A stretch of DNA of 64,000 bases, taken from JAGWFU01 sp035534575. GTDB taxonomy: Archaea; Micrarchaeota; Micrarchaeia; Micrarchaeales; Micrarchaeaceae. Positions within the stretch are counted from its first letter, which is position 1, and each line of letters begins with the position of its first letter. The stretch spans positions 1-64,000 of the forward strand of contig DATLRT010000018.1 of NCBI GenBank assembly GCA_035534575.1, read 5' to 3'. The notes beneath the pieces were generated by a model. The model did not search any database. It worked only from the letters and a program-made list of their open reading frames with translations, and was not told the origin of the DNA. Of this stretch, positions 8,416 through 16,617 are shown piece by piece. The translations under genes were made by a program, and so were the position numbers.

Positions 8416-9531
8416 TCATATCTGCTGGCTCGTCTTCCTGAAGAAGGTGAACGCAAGGCCCAGCATTATCAGCGTAAAGGCGAGCAGTATCGCCGTCGTC
8501 GAGAACAGGGTGTACAGCGGCAGGGAGCCCTTTATCATTATGTCCCTCACCGCATTCACCGCGTAGGTCAGGGGGTTGAGCGTCACGATGGGGAGCAGGA
8601 AGTTTGGCAGCAGGTTGACGGGCACGAAGGCGCCACCGAGGAACGCCAGCGGCATGGTCACCGTCTGGGCGACCAGCGCGTAGGTCTGAAGCTGCTTCGT
8701 CCTAGACGCGAGCGCGATGGCAAGTGCGCTGAACCCGAGCCCCACGAGGAATACGACCCATATAAGTTCCAGGAACCCTATGAACCCCGCCGAGACCGTG
8801 GCTCCGTAGAGAAGGCCGATTATCAGGCCCAGGTAGGCGGAGAAGATGGACTGGAACGTGCCGTATATGATCTTGCTGAGCAGCACCGACATGTGGTTTA
8901 TCGGAGTCGTGAGGAATGCCTTAAGGTTGCCGAGCTGCCTGTCGCTGAGAACGGTAAAGCCTGCGCTGAATACCGAACCGAAGGCCGCCACCATGACCAA
9001 CAGTCCGCCTATGACGAAGCTGAGGTAGTTGCTGCTCGCCCCGTATGCGTAGTTCGTTATAACTGAGACTGGGGGATTCTGGGCTGATGTCACCGCTGCC
9101 GTGCCCAACTGCGCTGCTATGGTGTTTATCTTGCCGCTTACCACGCCCGCGGACTGCGGCTGCGAATTGTCGAGGTAGACGTATATGCTTGATGTCGCGC
9201 CGCGGACTGTAGAGAAGCCGCTGGGTATCACCACCACCGCTGCGACGTAGCTCTCGGAGAGCAGGTTCATCGCCTGCTGCTGCGTGGTCTCCGTTATGAC
9301 GGTGACGCCGTTCCCCGACTGGAGCAGGTTTATGAAGTTTAGGGATGCTGGGCCGCTCGCGTAGTTGACGACCGCGACGGGCACGTTCCTTGGCGAGCTG
9401 CCGAAGCTGCCGAGCAGGAGGACGAAGATTAGCGGGAATATTATGGACCTGACCACGTTCGTCCCGATGTTCTTCTTGAATATCAGCATCTCCCTGAGGA
9501 AGAGCGTGTATGTGTCTCCGGCCAAGCTCAT
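8416..9531 (-). CDS. ABC-2 type exporter, permease subunit
   Basis: Membrane component of 371 residues of an ABC exporter. A first helix (VRSIIFPLIFVLLLG) precedes a large extracytoplasmic domain (about 45-180). A C-terminal group of membrane helices (from about residue 185) follows, with the ABC2-type pattern ending LNPLTYAVNAVRDIMIKG. Its ATG is 1 nt after the stop of the ATPase gene, so translation is probably coupled. The substrate is unknown; related systems export drugs, lipids or polysaccharides. Confidence 0.9.
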   Translation of the reverse strand: MSLAGDTYTLFLREMLIFKKNIGTNVVRSIIFPLIFVLLLGSFGSSPRNVPVAVVNYASGPASLNFINLLQSGNGVTVITETTQQQAMNLLSESYVAAVVVIPSGFSTVRGATSSIYVYLDNSQPQSAGVVSGKINTIAAQLGTAAVTSAQNPPVSVITNYAYGASSNYLSFVIGGLLVMVAAFGSVFSAGFTVLSDRQLGNLKAFLTTPINHMSVLLSKIIYGTFQSIFSAYLGLIIGLLYGATVSAGFIGFLELIWVVFLVGLGFSALAIALASRTKQLQTYALVAQTVTMPLAFLGGAFVPVNLLPNFLLPIVTLNPLTYAVNAVRDIMIKGSLPLYTLFSTTAILLAFTLIMLGLAFTFFRKTSQQI

Positions 9532-9532
9532 C

Positions 9533-10531
9533 TCATCTACCCCTTCCCATCAGCAGGTCGGCCCTGCCCCCGGTGAACTCCCCTTCCGTGTCCCTCACCT
9601 CTGAGCCGGTCAGCTTGAGGAATACGTCATCTATCGTCGGCTCGTGCATGCTCACGTTGCGTATCTGAAGCTTGCTGGCAGATATCGCCGCGAGCAGCGC
9701 CTCTATCTTCTTGGTGGCGTTGCTCCCGCCTGGAGCTATAACTTTATTGATCAGAATCTTAGGCTCAAGCCCAACCTTCTTGAAGACAGCAGCCACCTTC
9801 GGGAGGTCCTCCTTGTCCGCGGATATCTCTATCACGCTGCTCATGCCAATCTTCTGCCTGAGCTCGGTGGGCGTGCCGAGCGCTATCAGCTTGCCGTGGT
9901 CGATTATCCCAATCCTGTCGCAGAGCTGGTCAGCCTCCTCCAAGTACTGGGTGGTAAGCAGTATCGTCACGTTCTGCTTCTTGTTTATGTCCCTAAGCAG
10001 GTTCCATATCTTGGTCCTGTTCTGGACGTCGAGACCGGTAGTGGGCTCGTCGAGAAGCAGCAGCTCCGGAGCGTGCATCAGGGCTTTCGCGGTCTCCAAT
10101 CGCCGCTTCATCCCCCCGGAGAATGTGCCGGCGTACGACTTCCTGAATGCGACCAGATCGGAAAGTTCAAGCGCAAAGTCTATGTCCTTCTGCAACTCGG
10201 AGCTGGGAATGTGATAGAGGCGCCCGAATATCATCAGATTCTGCTCGGCGGTCAGCTCCGGCTCCACCACCGTCTCCTGGGTCACTATGCCTATGTGGTT
10301 CCTAGCATCGGCCGGATCCTTCTGCATGTCGGTGCCATTGACCAGTATCCTCCCTGAAGTGGGCGAGAGGAGACCGAGGATCATGTTTATGGTGGTGCTC
10401 TTCCCTGCCCCGTTGGGCCCGAGGAGGCCGAAGATCTCGCCCTTCTTGATCTTCAGGTTTATGCCATTGACCGCGGTCAAGCTATCGAATCTCTTGACCA
10501 GGTTCTCTATGGCTATTGCATATTCGGTCAT
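9533..10531 (-). CDS. ABC exporter ATP-binding subunit
   Basis: ATPase of 332 residues of the CcmA/drug-export type. It has Walker A GPNGAGKST near residue 39, signature FSGGMKRRLE, Walker B LLLLDEPTTGLD and the switch histidine region TTQYLEEAD. A C-terminal extension beyond residue 220 (EISADKEDLPKV and so on) is usual in ABC-2 exporter ATPases. It is the second gene of the cluster PadR, ATPase, permease. The last 20 or so residues are Gly/Arg-rich and have no known role. Confidence 0.93.
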   Translation of the reverse strand: MTEYAIAIENLVKRFDSLTAVNGINLKIKKGEIFGLLGPNGAGKSTTINMILGLLSPTSGRILVNGTDMQKDPADARNHIGIVTQETVVEPELTAEQNLMIFGRLYHIPSSELQKDIDFALELSDLVAFRKSYAGTFSGGMKRRLETAKALMHAPELLLLDEPTTGLDVQNRTKIWNLLRDINKKQNVTILLTTQYLEEADQLCDRIGIIDHGKLIALGTPTELRQKIGMSSVIEISADKEDLPKVAAVFKKVGLEPKILINKVIAPGGSNATKKIEALLAAISASKLQIRNVSMHEPTIDDVFLKLTGSEVRDTEGEFTGGRADLLMGRGR

Positions 10532-10543
10532 GGTATCGCCCCA

Positions 10544-10906
10544 TTATTCTATTATCTTCATGAGCTCTTTCATGGAGGCGAGGAACAGCCTCTTCGACTC
10601 CGTGAGCACCACGCTGCCCTTGGCGGTTATCTTGTAGTACTTCTTGCCTCCGTCAGTGGCGGAGGCGCGGCTGGGCATTATGTAGCCGGATCTCTCCAGA
10701 ACGTTTATGGTGTTGTAGACGTCGTTCTTTACGCTCCCGGTGTCCTTCTTCAGGAACATCGAGAGGTGCTCGTTGCCCAGCTCCTTTATTATCGCGTATG
10801 AGTAGGCCCTGCCCGCCTTTATCCTCCTGAGGACCATCAGCTTCAGCACCTGGCGCTTCATGTCCTTCGTCATGTATGGGTTTCCTATGTATGATTTGAC
10901 ACTCAT
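10544..10906 (-). CDS. PadR-family transcriptional regulator (exporter operon)
   Basis: Winged-helix regulator of 120 residues. The PadR pattern is visible: RQVLKLMVLRRIKAGRAYSYAIIKEL, then NDVYNTINVLERSGYI and GGKKYYKITAKGSVVL. PadR repressors commonly control adjacent ABC exporters and sense their substrates. The frame could begin at GTG 10915, but ATG 10906 lies close to the predicted transcription start. A dyad-symmetric AT-rich element at 10931-10958 overlaps the promoter and may be its own operator. Confidence 0.88.
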   Translation of the reverse strand: MSVKSYIGNPYMTKDMKRQVLKLMVLRRIKAGRAYSYAIIKELGNEHLSMFLKKDTGSVKNDVYNTINVLERSGYIMPSRASATDGGKKYYKITAKGSVVLTESKRLFLASMKELMKIIE

Positions 10907-10930
10907 TCGCAGCACTGGTTGTCTTGATGG

Positions 10931-10958
10931 TTTAAATCTAAACTAGATTATATTTAAA
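10931..10958. promoter_or_regulatory. Dyad-symmetric promoter/operator upstream of the PadR-ABC operon
   Basis: TTTAAAT at 10931-10937 and ATTTAAA at 10952-10958 form an inverted repeat 14 nt apart. Between them ATCTA-AAC-TAGAT (10937-10949) is a second palindrome. Two TATA-like cores for the minus strand overlap the element. Binding of the PadR dimer here would block the exporter operon; this is inferred from position and symmetry only. Confidence 0.45.
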
Positions 10959-11136
10959 CTAAGATATTTATACCTTGCTGCGCAAAGGGGTTTGCACCTA
11001 AAGCCTCAAGATCGAGCCGATAAAGGTGCAAGAGAAGACATTTAAGTGCAAGATGACTTTTAAGGAAAAGCCACAAACCGCTGAGGTTCACATACCTCGT
11101 CAGCACCACTCAATACTCTTATTGGGCATTAATCCG

Positions 11137-12835
11137 TTATAATCTTTTGTTCTTACCTTTCTTTATCTCTTTTCTACGTCCTTTTTTCTTGCCGTGTTCT
11201 GCTTTTTTATACGAAACATTAACGAATAATACTTTGGGCTTAATCCCACCCAAAATCTCTTTTATAGTTAATATCTGTATTTTGGCTATACTTTCATCAC
11301 CTAACGGAGAGGTTTCGTATCCATACTGTATCGCCTCCTCCTTCATATCCTTTGTAGGCTCCTCTAAAGTAACAAATACACCAAACTTTACTTTTTCCCG
11401 CTCTAAAGTACCCTTAAAGTCTCTTATATCGCCAGATTTCACATGCCCGCTTTTGACTTGAACCAGTACAGACTTTGTAGTTTTATCTCTTGGATCGTAG
11501 AGGTAAATTATGCCATCTATACCCCTATCCGAGCCTTTCTTTTTATCATTTATCGGCCTCGCATCAATCAGAGATAATGCCCACCACTCAAATTGGTATC
11601 TATCGCTCTGCGCTAACTGCTTAGCTCCTTCTAAATCCTTCGGTTCTCCTACTATGTCAAACTTGGCGCTTGGATATTTATCATGTATGCGTCTTTTTAT
11701 GAGGTTTATAGCCAAATGAGTTATATCTATACCTATCCAATTTCTATCAGAACCCGTTTCAGCATTAATTTTCTCAACTGCATCTATAGTAGTACCACAA
11801 CCACAAAATGGATCTAAAACCAAATCCCCTTTATTGCTTGACGCTTTTATTATTCTTTCAAGTAATTTCAATGGCTTTTGTGTCGCATAATTTAGAAACT
11901 CTTTACTATCATATAATCGATTTATGTCGTCCCACACGTCAAAGAGTGGCTTCCCCTCTTTTTTAGAAGGTCTTAATTTTCTAAACGGTTTGCCAGTTCT
12001 TGACCAACCTAAATCGCCATCATTGTCTAACTCTATTAGTTTCTCTTTTGTCATACGCCAACCAGAAGAATCTGGGGTGTATCCCTTATATTCATACACT
12101 AAATTTGGCCTCTCGCCCATAGATTGGGAGCGGATTATTGGGCCAGCATAATAGCCACCTTTATCGTCTTCAAGATGAAATTTCTTCGAAACTTCCTCGT
12201 CTGTCAAACTTATTTTGGCATCGTCCAAATTAAATATAAAATTATTTGACTTGGAGTAAAAGAATATTGTATCATGTGCTTTACCGAATTTCTTACTATC
12301 GTATTGAGAACCTTTAGGATTAACTGTCCTTTTCCATATTATTTCATTTCTAAAATTATAAACACCAAAAACAGCATCCAAAACAAGTTTTATGTAATGG
12401 CTTGCTGTTGGGTCGCAGTGAAGGTAAATGGAACCCGTTTTCTTAAGAACTCTATGCAATTCCAATAGTCTAACTGTCATCATAACTATATAGGCAGTCA
12501 TAGAATTTTTGCCTAAGAAATGCTCAAATGCTAAGATTAGTTCTGGTACGTTAGAAGGAACATTTTTGCTATTTCCTGTTAGGTACTCAAAGGTTATTTG
12601 TGCCGTATCGTCCCATGTCCAAGAATCGGTAAAAGCTTCTATTTGAGCCTTAGATTTTTCGCCCCCCCCCCGCAGCATTTGCGGACTCCTTAAAGAGGAT
12701 GTTATAGTTTGCCTGGGAATTGAAGGGTGGGTCTAAGTAGATAAGGTCTACACTCTCGTCTTTGATGTATTTTCTAAGTATGTCTAAGTTGTCTCCGAAA
12801 TAAAGAGCGTTCTCAACCATACTTTCCATTTGCAT
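11137..12835 (-). CDS. Fused DNA methyltransferase-restriction endonuclease, frameshifted at a G10 tract
   Basis: The gene is split into two frames that meet at a run of ten G (coding strand, 12662-12671). The first frame carries methylase motif IV, DPPFNSQANYN. The second carries motif I (LDPFCGCGTT), giving the IV-before-I order of beta-class amino-methyltransferases. Its C-terminus reads GSDRGIDG...VQVKSGHVKSGDIRDFKG, a PD-(D/E)xK Mrr-like nuclease core. With nine (or twelve) G the frames join into one protein of about 565 residues, and the junction then reads KESANAAGGGEKSKAQIEAF. With ten it stops after GGGRKI. I start at ATG 12835 after AAAGGAT, with a TATA box at 12878-12885. The gene is much more AT-rich than its neighbours, suggesting transfer. 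Confidence 0.85.
12662..12671 (-). repeat. Poly-G tract (10 nt) inside the restriction-modification gene
   Basis: Ten consecutive C on the plus strand equal G10 on the coding strand. It sits in the loop just after the DPPF motif, where a few glycines should be harmless. Loss of one G or gain of two restores the frame, the usual geometry of slipped-strand phase variation. A sequencing or assembly length error is the simple alternative. Confidence 0.8.
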
Positions 12836-12965
12836 GGTAATCCTTTTAATTGCTACTGAAATCAATGGTTATCCATAACTTATACAGCCCGTGGATTAAG
12901 ACTAAGCTAATACTGTCTTAGTACACAAGGAAAGGGTATTTAAAGTTAATATTCATAGTTTACTT

Positions 12966-13154
12966 ATGCATCAGTTAATAGCGCTAGGTCTGGCTGGAGC
13001 GGGTATGTTATCACTTGTTTTCAGCTTCTTATCAGTAGCATTGATTGTCATAGGCGTAGTCCTTACCATTGTAGGTTTAGCGGTGTTATTCAATTCCGAA
13101 AAAGCAAGCAACAGTGCAGGAAAGGCTAAGATTGCAGGAAGCAGTGTTAACTAA
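12966..13154 (+). CDS. Small membrane protein
   Basis: Protein of 62 residues made of two close hydrophobic stretches (about 5-20 and 22-42), ending in a short polar tail (NSEKASNSAGKAK). A TATA box GGGTATTTAAAG at 12936-12947 predicts a start site at about the ATG, so it is probably leaderless. It is AT-rich like the restriction-modification gene, which is divergent from it. No function is recognised. Confidence 0.6.
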   Translation: MHQLIALGLAGAGMLSLVFSFLSVALIVIGVVLTIVGLAVLFNSEKASNSAGKAKIAGSSVN

Positions 13155-13176
13155 TCATTATCATAAAACACTTAAT

Positions 13177-13371
13177 ATGATTAATGTATTTGGCATATCA
13201 TTCCTCGCAGGGCTATTTGCTACAATAGTAGCTTATTTAACACGCCAAATAAACGTAAGTTATACTTCTGCCATGATCTACTTTTGCGTATATGGATTTA
13301 TTCTTGCATGGATACTTGGGCACATGAAGCTAAAGGAGATAAATAGGTCTATTTTAAGGTTGGCTGATTGA
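13177..13371 (+). CDS. Small two-helix membrane protein
   Basis: Protein of 64 residues with two predicted membrane helices (about 5-22 and 31-49), ending in a charged segment (HMKLKEINRS). I start it at ATG 13177, which begins directly at the hydrophobic part. The open frame further upstream overlaps the preceding small gene and looks non-coding. It follows that gene by 22 nt and probably shares its message. AT-rich; function unknown. Confidence 0.55.
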   Translation: MINVFGISFLAGLFATIVAYLTRQINVSYTSAMIYFCVYGFILAWILGHMKLKEINRSILRLAD

Positions 13372-13519
13372 GTTTATACCTAATTTAATGCAACTTCTAG
13401 GGTTTAGGTGCTTAGTCTTTAAGTCCAGAGTTTGAGCAAAGAGCCTTCGGCATGTGCTAAGCCAACCCCAAGCAAAAGGGTTTAATAGGTTCCATGAGGT
13501 ATAGTTACAAGGGGTTTTG

Positions 13520-14275
13520 ATGGCTAAGGAAAACAACGACAGGGGCTTTATCTATGTGGCAGCACTGGCCATAATAGTGCTGGGCATAGTGGCATTTTCG
13601 GCTCGCGAGGCGAGCATAAGCGGGATAAACGGCAGCCTTGGAAAGGGCTCTGTGATTACAGTGGGCGCATCGGGCATCTCCTACGACCTGCCCAGCCAGG
13701 CTACAATCTACGTTGCACTCAACGGAACGGGCAACAGCACCGCTGCCGCGACTGCAAACGTGACAAAGACGCTCAACGCAATCAACAACTCCATAGGGGG
13801 CTACATAAACTGGAACCAGACTTACGTAACGACAACCGGCTATTCGTCATACAAGGTGTACAACAGCAGCGCGTATGCCGTGTTCGAGAACCTTGTGATT
13901 GTGATACCCAACATAGCGAACGTCAGCTCGGCGATAAGCTCAATCTCGCAGGTACCGAACGCCTACATAAGCAGCGTGCAGCCGATGCTTTCGGACCAGC
14001 AGCTCACGACCATGAGGAGCGTGGCTCTCTGGAGGGCGCTGAACAACGCAACTGTCCAGGCCCAGTTGCTCGCTGGACCTAGCGCTTCGATAAGGCAGAC
14101 CAACATAACGGTGAACAGCTACTCGGTGGTTCCGTATCCTGCCTATGCGAACAGTTTCATAGCCTCGGCGAAGTCAGCCGGCGGCTCACAGTCCTCGCCT
14201 TACTATGGCGGCAGGTCGAAGCTGGTTGAGAGCGTCTCAGTTGTCTTCACATTCCAGAAGGGCTGCGGCTGCTAG
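13520..14275 (+). CDS. SIMPL-domain (DUF541) membrane-anchored protein
   Basis: Protein of 251 residues with an N-terminal signal anchor (FIYVAALAIIVLGIVAF) and an extracytoplasmic SIMPL domain. The pattern is VGASGISYDLPSQATIYVALNGTG, AATANVTKTLNAINNSI, the central YVTTTGYSSYKVYNSSAYAVFENLVI and the closing VESVSVVFTF strand. The function of SIMPL proteins is poorly defined; some relate to envelope stress. It ends in Gly-Cys-Gly-Cys, which is unusual and might bind metal or form a disulfide. ATG 13520 follows an in-frame TTG that could also initiate. A clear terminator follows. Confidence 0.85.
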   Translation: MAKENNDRGFIYVAALAIIVLGIVAFSAREASISGINGSLGKGSVITVGASGISYDLPSQATIYVALNGTGNSTAAATANVTKTLNAINNSIGGYINWNQTYVTTTGYSSYKVYNSSAYAVFENLVIVIPNIANVSSAISSISQVPNAYISSVQPMLSDQQLTTMRSVALWRALNNATVQAQLLAGPSASIRQTNITVNSYSVVPYPAYANSFIASAKSAGGSQSSPYYGGRSKLVESVSVVFTFQKGCGC

Positions 14276-14295
14276 TCGGCCCTGCCCGCAGGCTT

Positions 14296-14320
14296 GCAGG
14301 GGAAACCCTGCTTTTATTTT
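14296..14320 (+). terminator. Hairpin plus T-run terminator after the SIMPL gene
   Basis: GCAGGG-GAAA-CCCTGC (14296-14311) is a perfect six-pair GC stem with a GAAA tetraloop, followed directly by TTTTATTTTT. It starts about 20 nt after the stop codon. Confidence 0.75.
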
Positions 14321-14398
14321 TCATGTCGCTTAGCCTAGCTTACGCAATGCGTTAACAATAGAGAGAACCTTCCCCGTCCTCCCTGTTTAGAAATGTGG

Positions 14399-14418
14399 GC
14401 AGATGCGCTCGCATCTGC
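14399..14418. repeat. Perfect inverted repeat between convergent genes
   Basis: GCAGATGCG-CT-CGCATCTGC is a perfect palindrome, 60 nt beyond the stop of the minus-strand 64-residue gene. It may act as a terminator for that gene, though no strong T-run follows. Confidence 0.5.
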
Positions 14419-14477
14419 CGCTGATCCTTGCTTATGTTATGCCCTGCTCCCGACCCAACCCAGGCGCAGCTGCAGCA

Positions 14478-14672
14478 TCAAATTCCGAAGCCCGCCTTCA
14501 GAAGCGCCTTGCTTATCCTTATCTTTCCCCTTCTGTAGTCATCGCCTAACTGCCCCGACTTCGATGTGGGGGCAATGGCTATCTTGGGGCATGAGTCATA
14601 CTGGATGCCGCCTATGTTCGCGCTCACGCTTGCCACGAAAATCTTCCTCCCGGCCTTGTTGTACAGCTTCAT
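14478..14672 (-). CDS. Small hypothetical protein (64 aa)
   Basis: Short protein of probable beta/alpha composition: KLYNKAGRKIFVASVSANIGGIQYDSCPKIAI, then DDYRRGKIRISKALLKAG. No family is recognised. It looks real because it has a TATA box (CCTATATATAT, about 14710-14720), a predicted start site near 14688 and a GGTGG ribosome-binding site 4 nt before the ATG. The IS element inserted just upstream of this promoter. Confidence 0.6.
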   Translation of the reverse strand: MKLYNKAGRKIFVASVSANIGGIQYDSCPKIAIAPTSKSGQLGDDYRRGKIRISKALLKAGFGI

Positions 14673-14731
14673 TTTTCCACCACTCTATACATCAATTTTG
14701 AATTAGGAGATATATATAGGTTCTCTACGTC

Positions 14732-14741
14732 ATTTAGCGAA
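14732..14741. repeat. Left 10-bp target-site duplication of the IS element
   Basis: ATTTAGCGAA, directly repeated at 15772-15781. A 10-bp duplication is within the range for the IS4 group. Confidence 0.75.
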
Positions 14742-15771
14742 TAGGGAGTTGACATCTACATGTCTATCACCGATTTAAAATATTTCTCTCGTTTCATCCC
14801 CAGACCCCTCAAATCAGATACCTCATTACGTACGCCAACAGGCAGGAATAGACGTGGATTGCCGTCCTTTTGAGCCCCACGGCCCTTTTCTTTCCGAGAC
14901 CGAACACCTCCTTCAACCTAGAAAAGATGCGTTCTAGGGACCACCTCTTCCCGTAATCGGGATCCTTTGGATTTGATGTCTTCATATACTGGTTGCCGCC
15001 TATTGGAATCACCGCAGTTATACCATCCTGCCTGAGGTTCCGCCTTATTCTTGAGGACGAATAACCCGCATCGGCGAGATATTTGGCGTTCGGTCCGATA
15101 CGGAAATTCGATTTTACGCTTTCATAAAGTTCTGAGAAGAACATCCTGTCATTCCTGTTCGCCGGTTGTAGGGTCACTGCAAGGGGTATCTCGTGTTCAG
15201 CCTCCGATATCGTGTGGACTTTGTATCCGAAAATGAACGTCTTCTCGCCCTCCCTCAGGAACATCTGCTCCATTTTCGATGGAGTCCTGTATCCTGTTCT
15301 CGCGTCCCTGTCCTTCCTCGATCCCGAAGGAATTGCGGTGCTGTCCTGCACCATGGTTGACACTATCCTGTTGCGGAATTTGTCCCGTACAATCCAGTTG
15401 TAGAGGTCAGCGAACATTTCAGGATCCGACCTCGACTTCGCCTTTGACAACGTCGATTTATGCAGTTTGTCGCCGTATCCCAACATCTTCCCAATGGGGT
15501 CATTGACTACGAATTTGGCGAGTTCGTAGTCCTTCATGTGTTTATCCTGCTGCACTGCGAACGCGACGATATGTTTCGCGAACTTCTTCGTGTGCCCGTA
15601 TTCCCGCACGAGAACTCGTGCGTATGCCAGAACCTCTGGTATTTTATCCTTTAGGTCGTATATTATTTTCGTTTAGTCGCCTTGACGCAGGGGGTTTACA
15701 GTCGAAGAGAAAAGAGAACCCTGCGTTCAAGGGTCTATGGAACGGAAGGTATAAAATTTGTCATCTTCCTA
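14742..15771 (-). mobile_element. Complete IS4-like insertion sequence, 1030 bp
   Basis: The element begins TAGGGAGTTGACA (14742-14754). It ends with the reverse complement TAGGAAGATGACA (15759-15771), giving 13-bp terminal inverted repeats with two mismatches. Both ends are flanked by the 10-bp direct repeat ATTTAGCGAA. One DDE transposase gene fills the interior. A near-perfect inverted repeat around ACGCAGGG / CCCTGCGT (about 15683-15731) lies between the right end and the transposase start and may limit read-through from outside. The element lies between genes. Confidence 0.85.
14809..15672 (-). CDS. IS4-family DDE transposase, apparent ACG in place of the start codon
   Basis: Cut-and-paste transposase. 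The catalytic acids are visible as VQDSTAIP (first Asp), LADAGYSS (second Asp) and RWSLERIFSRLKEV (Glu, with the YREK-like block of IS4/IS5 enzymes). From the first normal start, GTG 15609, the protein has 266 residues. The frame is coding further upstream (IIYDLKDKIPEVLAYARVLV), back to ACG AAA ATA ATA just after a TAA stop. The original start was probably ATG where ACG (15670-15672) now stands, giving 287 residues. With ACG, expression is probably weak or absent unless ACG can initiate. Confidence 0.85.
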   Translation of the reverse strand, partial: TKIIYDLKDKIPEVLAYARVLVREYGHTKKFAKHIVAFAVQQDKHMKDYELAKFVVNDPIGKMLGYGDKLHKSTLSKAKSRSDPEMFADLYNWIVRDKFRNRIVSTMVQDSTAIPSGSRKDRDARTGYRTPSKMEQMFLREGEKTFIFGYKVHTISEAEHEIPLAVTLQPANRNDRMFFSELYESVKSNFRIGPNAKYLADAGYSSSRIRRNLRQDGITAVIPIGGNQYMKTSNPKDPDYGKRWSLERIFSRLKEVFGLGKKRAVGLKRTAIHVYSCLLAYVMRYLI

Positions 15772-15781
15772 ATTTAGCGAA
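15772..15781. repeat. Right 10-bp target-site duplication of the IS element
   Basis: ATTTAGCGAA, identical to 14732-14741. Confidence 0.75.
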
Positions 15782-15787
15782 TAGACA

Positions 15788-15839
15788 TTCCGCTCACGGG
15801 CGGAAAAGAAAGTGCCCTGCGCGCGCATTGTGCGCAGGG
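15788..15839 (-). terminator. Tandem hairpins downstream of the secreted-protein gene
   Basis: On the minus strand, a stem CCCTGCGC/GCGCAGGG (plus 15815-15839) is followed by CACTTTCTTTT. A second stem, TTCCGC/GCGGAA (plus 15788-15805), comes after it. They lie directly beyond the stop codon at 15853 and are probably transcription terminators. Confidence 0.6.
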
Positions 15840-15852
15840 GCCGAGTGGCCTT

Positions 15853-16257
15853 TTACGAATGAGTGAAATGCGCTATCGTAGCAGTAGCAGACCTGTAGGG
15901 CGTGGCCGCCACTATGGCATGCACAGTAGAAGTTCCCTTGGTTGAGCCCGGCACCGCAAAGGTCGCCACACCGGCTGAGTTGGTGTAGTTTTGGAATACT
16001 TTGATGGAGCTGCCGGTCTGTACGTACAGCACGACCTCGAACCCTGTCACGTTTACCGCCTGGTGCAGCGTCTCAGTCACATGCAACACTGTTGCAGTCC
16101 TGGAGATGGATGTGAGATGGGTGCTCTGCGATAGTGACCCGCTCGTTCCTCCGCCTCCGCCGCCGTCCCCTCCGGGCGCAGCGAAAGCCATGCCCAACGT
16201 GAATGACGATAGCAGAACTGCCATCATAGCTATTTTGTAGGTATCTTGCTTCCTCAT
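15853..16257 (-). CDS. Small secreted beta-sandwich protein
   Basis: Protein of 134 residues with a signal peptide (ending near LGMAFAAPGG), a Gly-rich linker and one Ig-like domain. The domain shows the pattern FEVVLYVQTGSSIKVFQNYTNSAGVATFAV followed by TSTVHAIVAATPYRSATATI, as in bacterial and archaeal Ig-like surface repeats. It probably sits outside the membrane. A TATA box (CTATTTATACC, about 16291-16302) and the ribosome-binding site AAGGTGA before the ATG support the start. Confidence 0.75.
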   Translation of the reverse strand: MRKQDTYKIAMMAVLLSSFTLGMAFAAPGGDGGGGGGTSGSLSQSTHLTSISRTATVLHVTETLHQAVNVTGFEVVLYVQTGSSIKVFQNYTNSAGVATFAVPGSTKGTSTVHAIVAATPYRSATATIAHFTHS

Positions 16258-16327
16258 CCGTTCACCTTATGGGTCTTATTGCGCTGGAATGGTATAAATA
16301 GATTTCGCGGTGTTCCCGCAGCCACCC

Positions 16328-16552
16328 TTACGCCCCGCCCTTATCATCGGCATGCTTGGCCTTCTGCCTGCCTATGGAGACCATAAGCTCGGCCTTTATC
16401 TGGGTGAAGCAGGCCATGCACAGAAGCGTCTCACTGGTGGCCTTCGGGTCGCTCATCGGTCCCTGCTGGAGCCTCCCAGTGGATATGTAGTAGTAGTTCT
16501 CGACGTCCATGTCGGCGCCGCAGATCTCGCATTTAGTCTCGTCTATGCTCAT
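16328..16552 (-). CDS. Small zinc-finger protein (two CxxC knuckles)
   Basis: Protein of 74 residues with CEIC near the N-terminus and CMAC near residue 45. This is a treble-clef or zinc-ribbon arrangement. The rest is polar, with a basic C-terminus (IGRQKAKHADDK). Such small proteins often bind nucleic acid or partner proteins, but no specific family is recognised. Confidence 0.65.
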   Translation of the reverse strand: MSIDETKCEICGADMDVENYYYISTGRLQQGPMSDPKATSETLLCMACFTQIKAELMVSIGRQKAKHADDKGGA

Positions 16553-16617
16553 GGAAAAAACCTTAATGTGTGCAGTATGATTCTCTCTGCGCAGTATTTA
16601 GAGCTTGGCGCGGGCGG

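Noticed and set aside
10981..11136. C/D-box small RNA downstream of the restriction-modification gene
   Set aside because: GATGAC and CTGA occur but not in the needed RTGATGA and spaced CTGA arrangement. A weak hairpin (about 11081-11105) is more likely a terminator.
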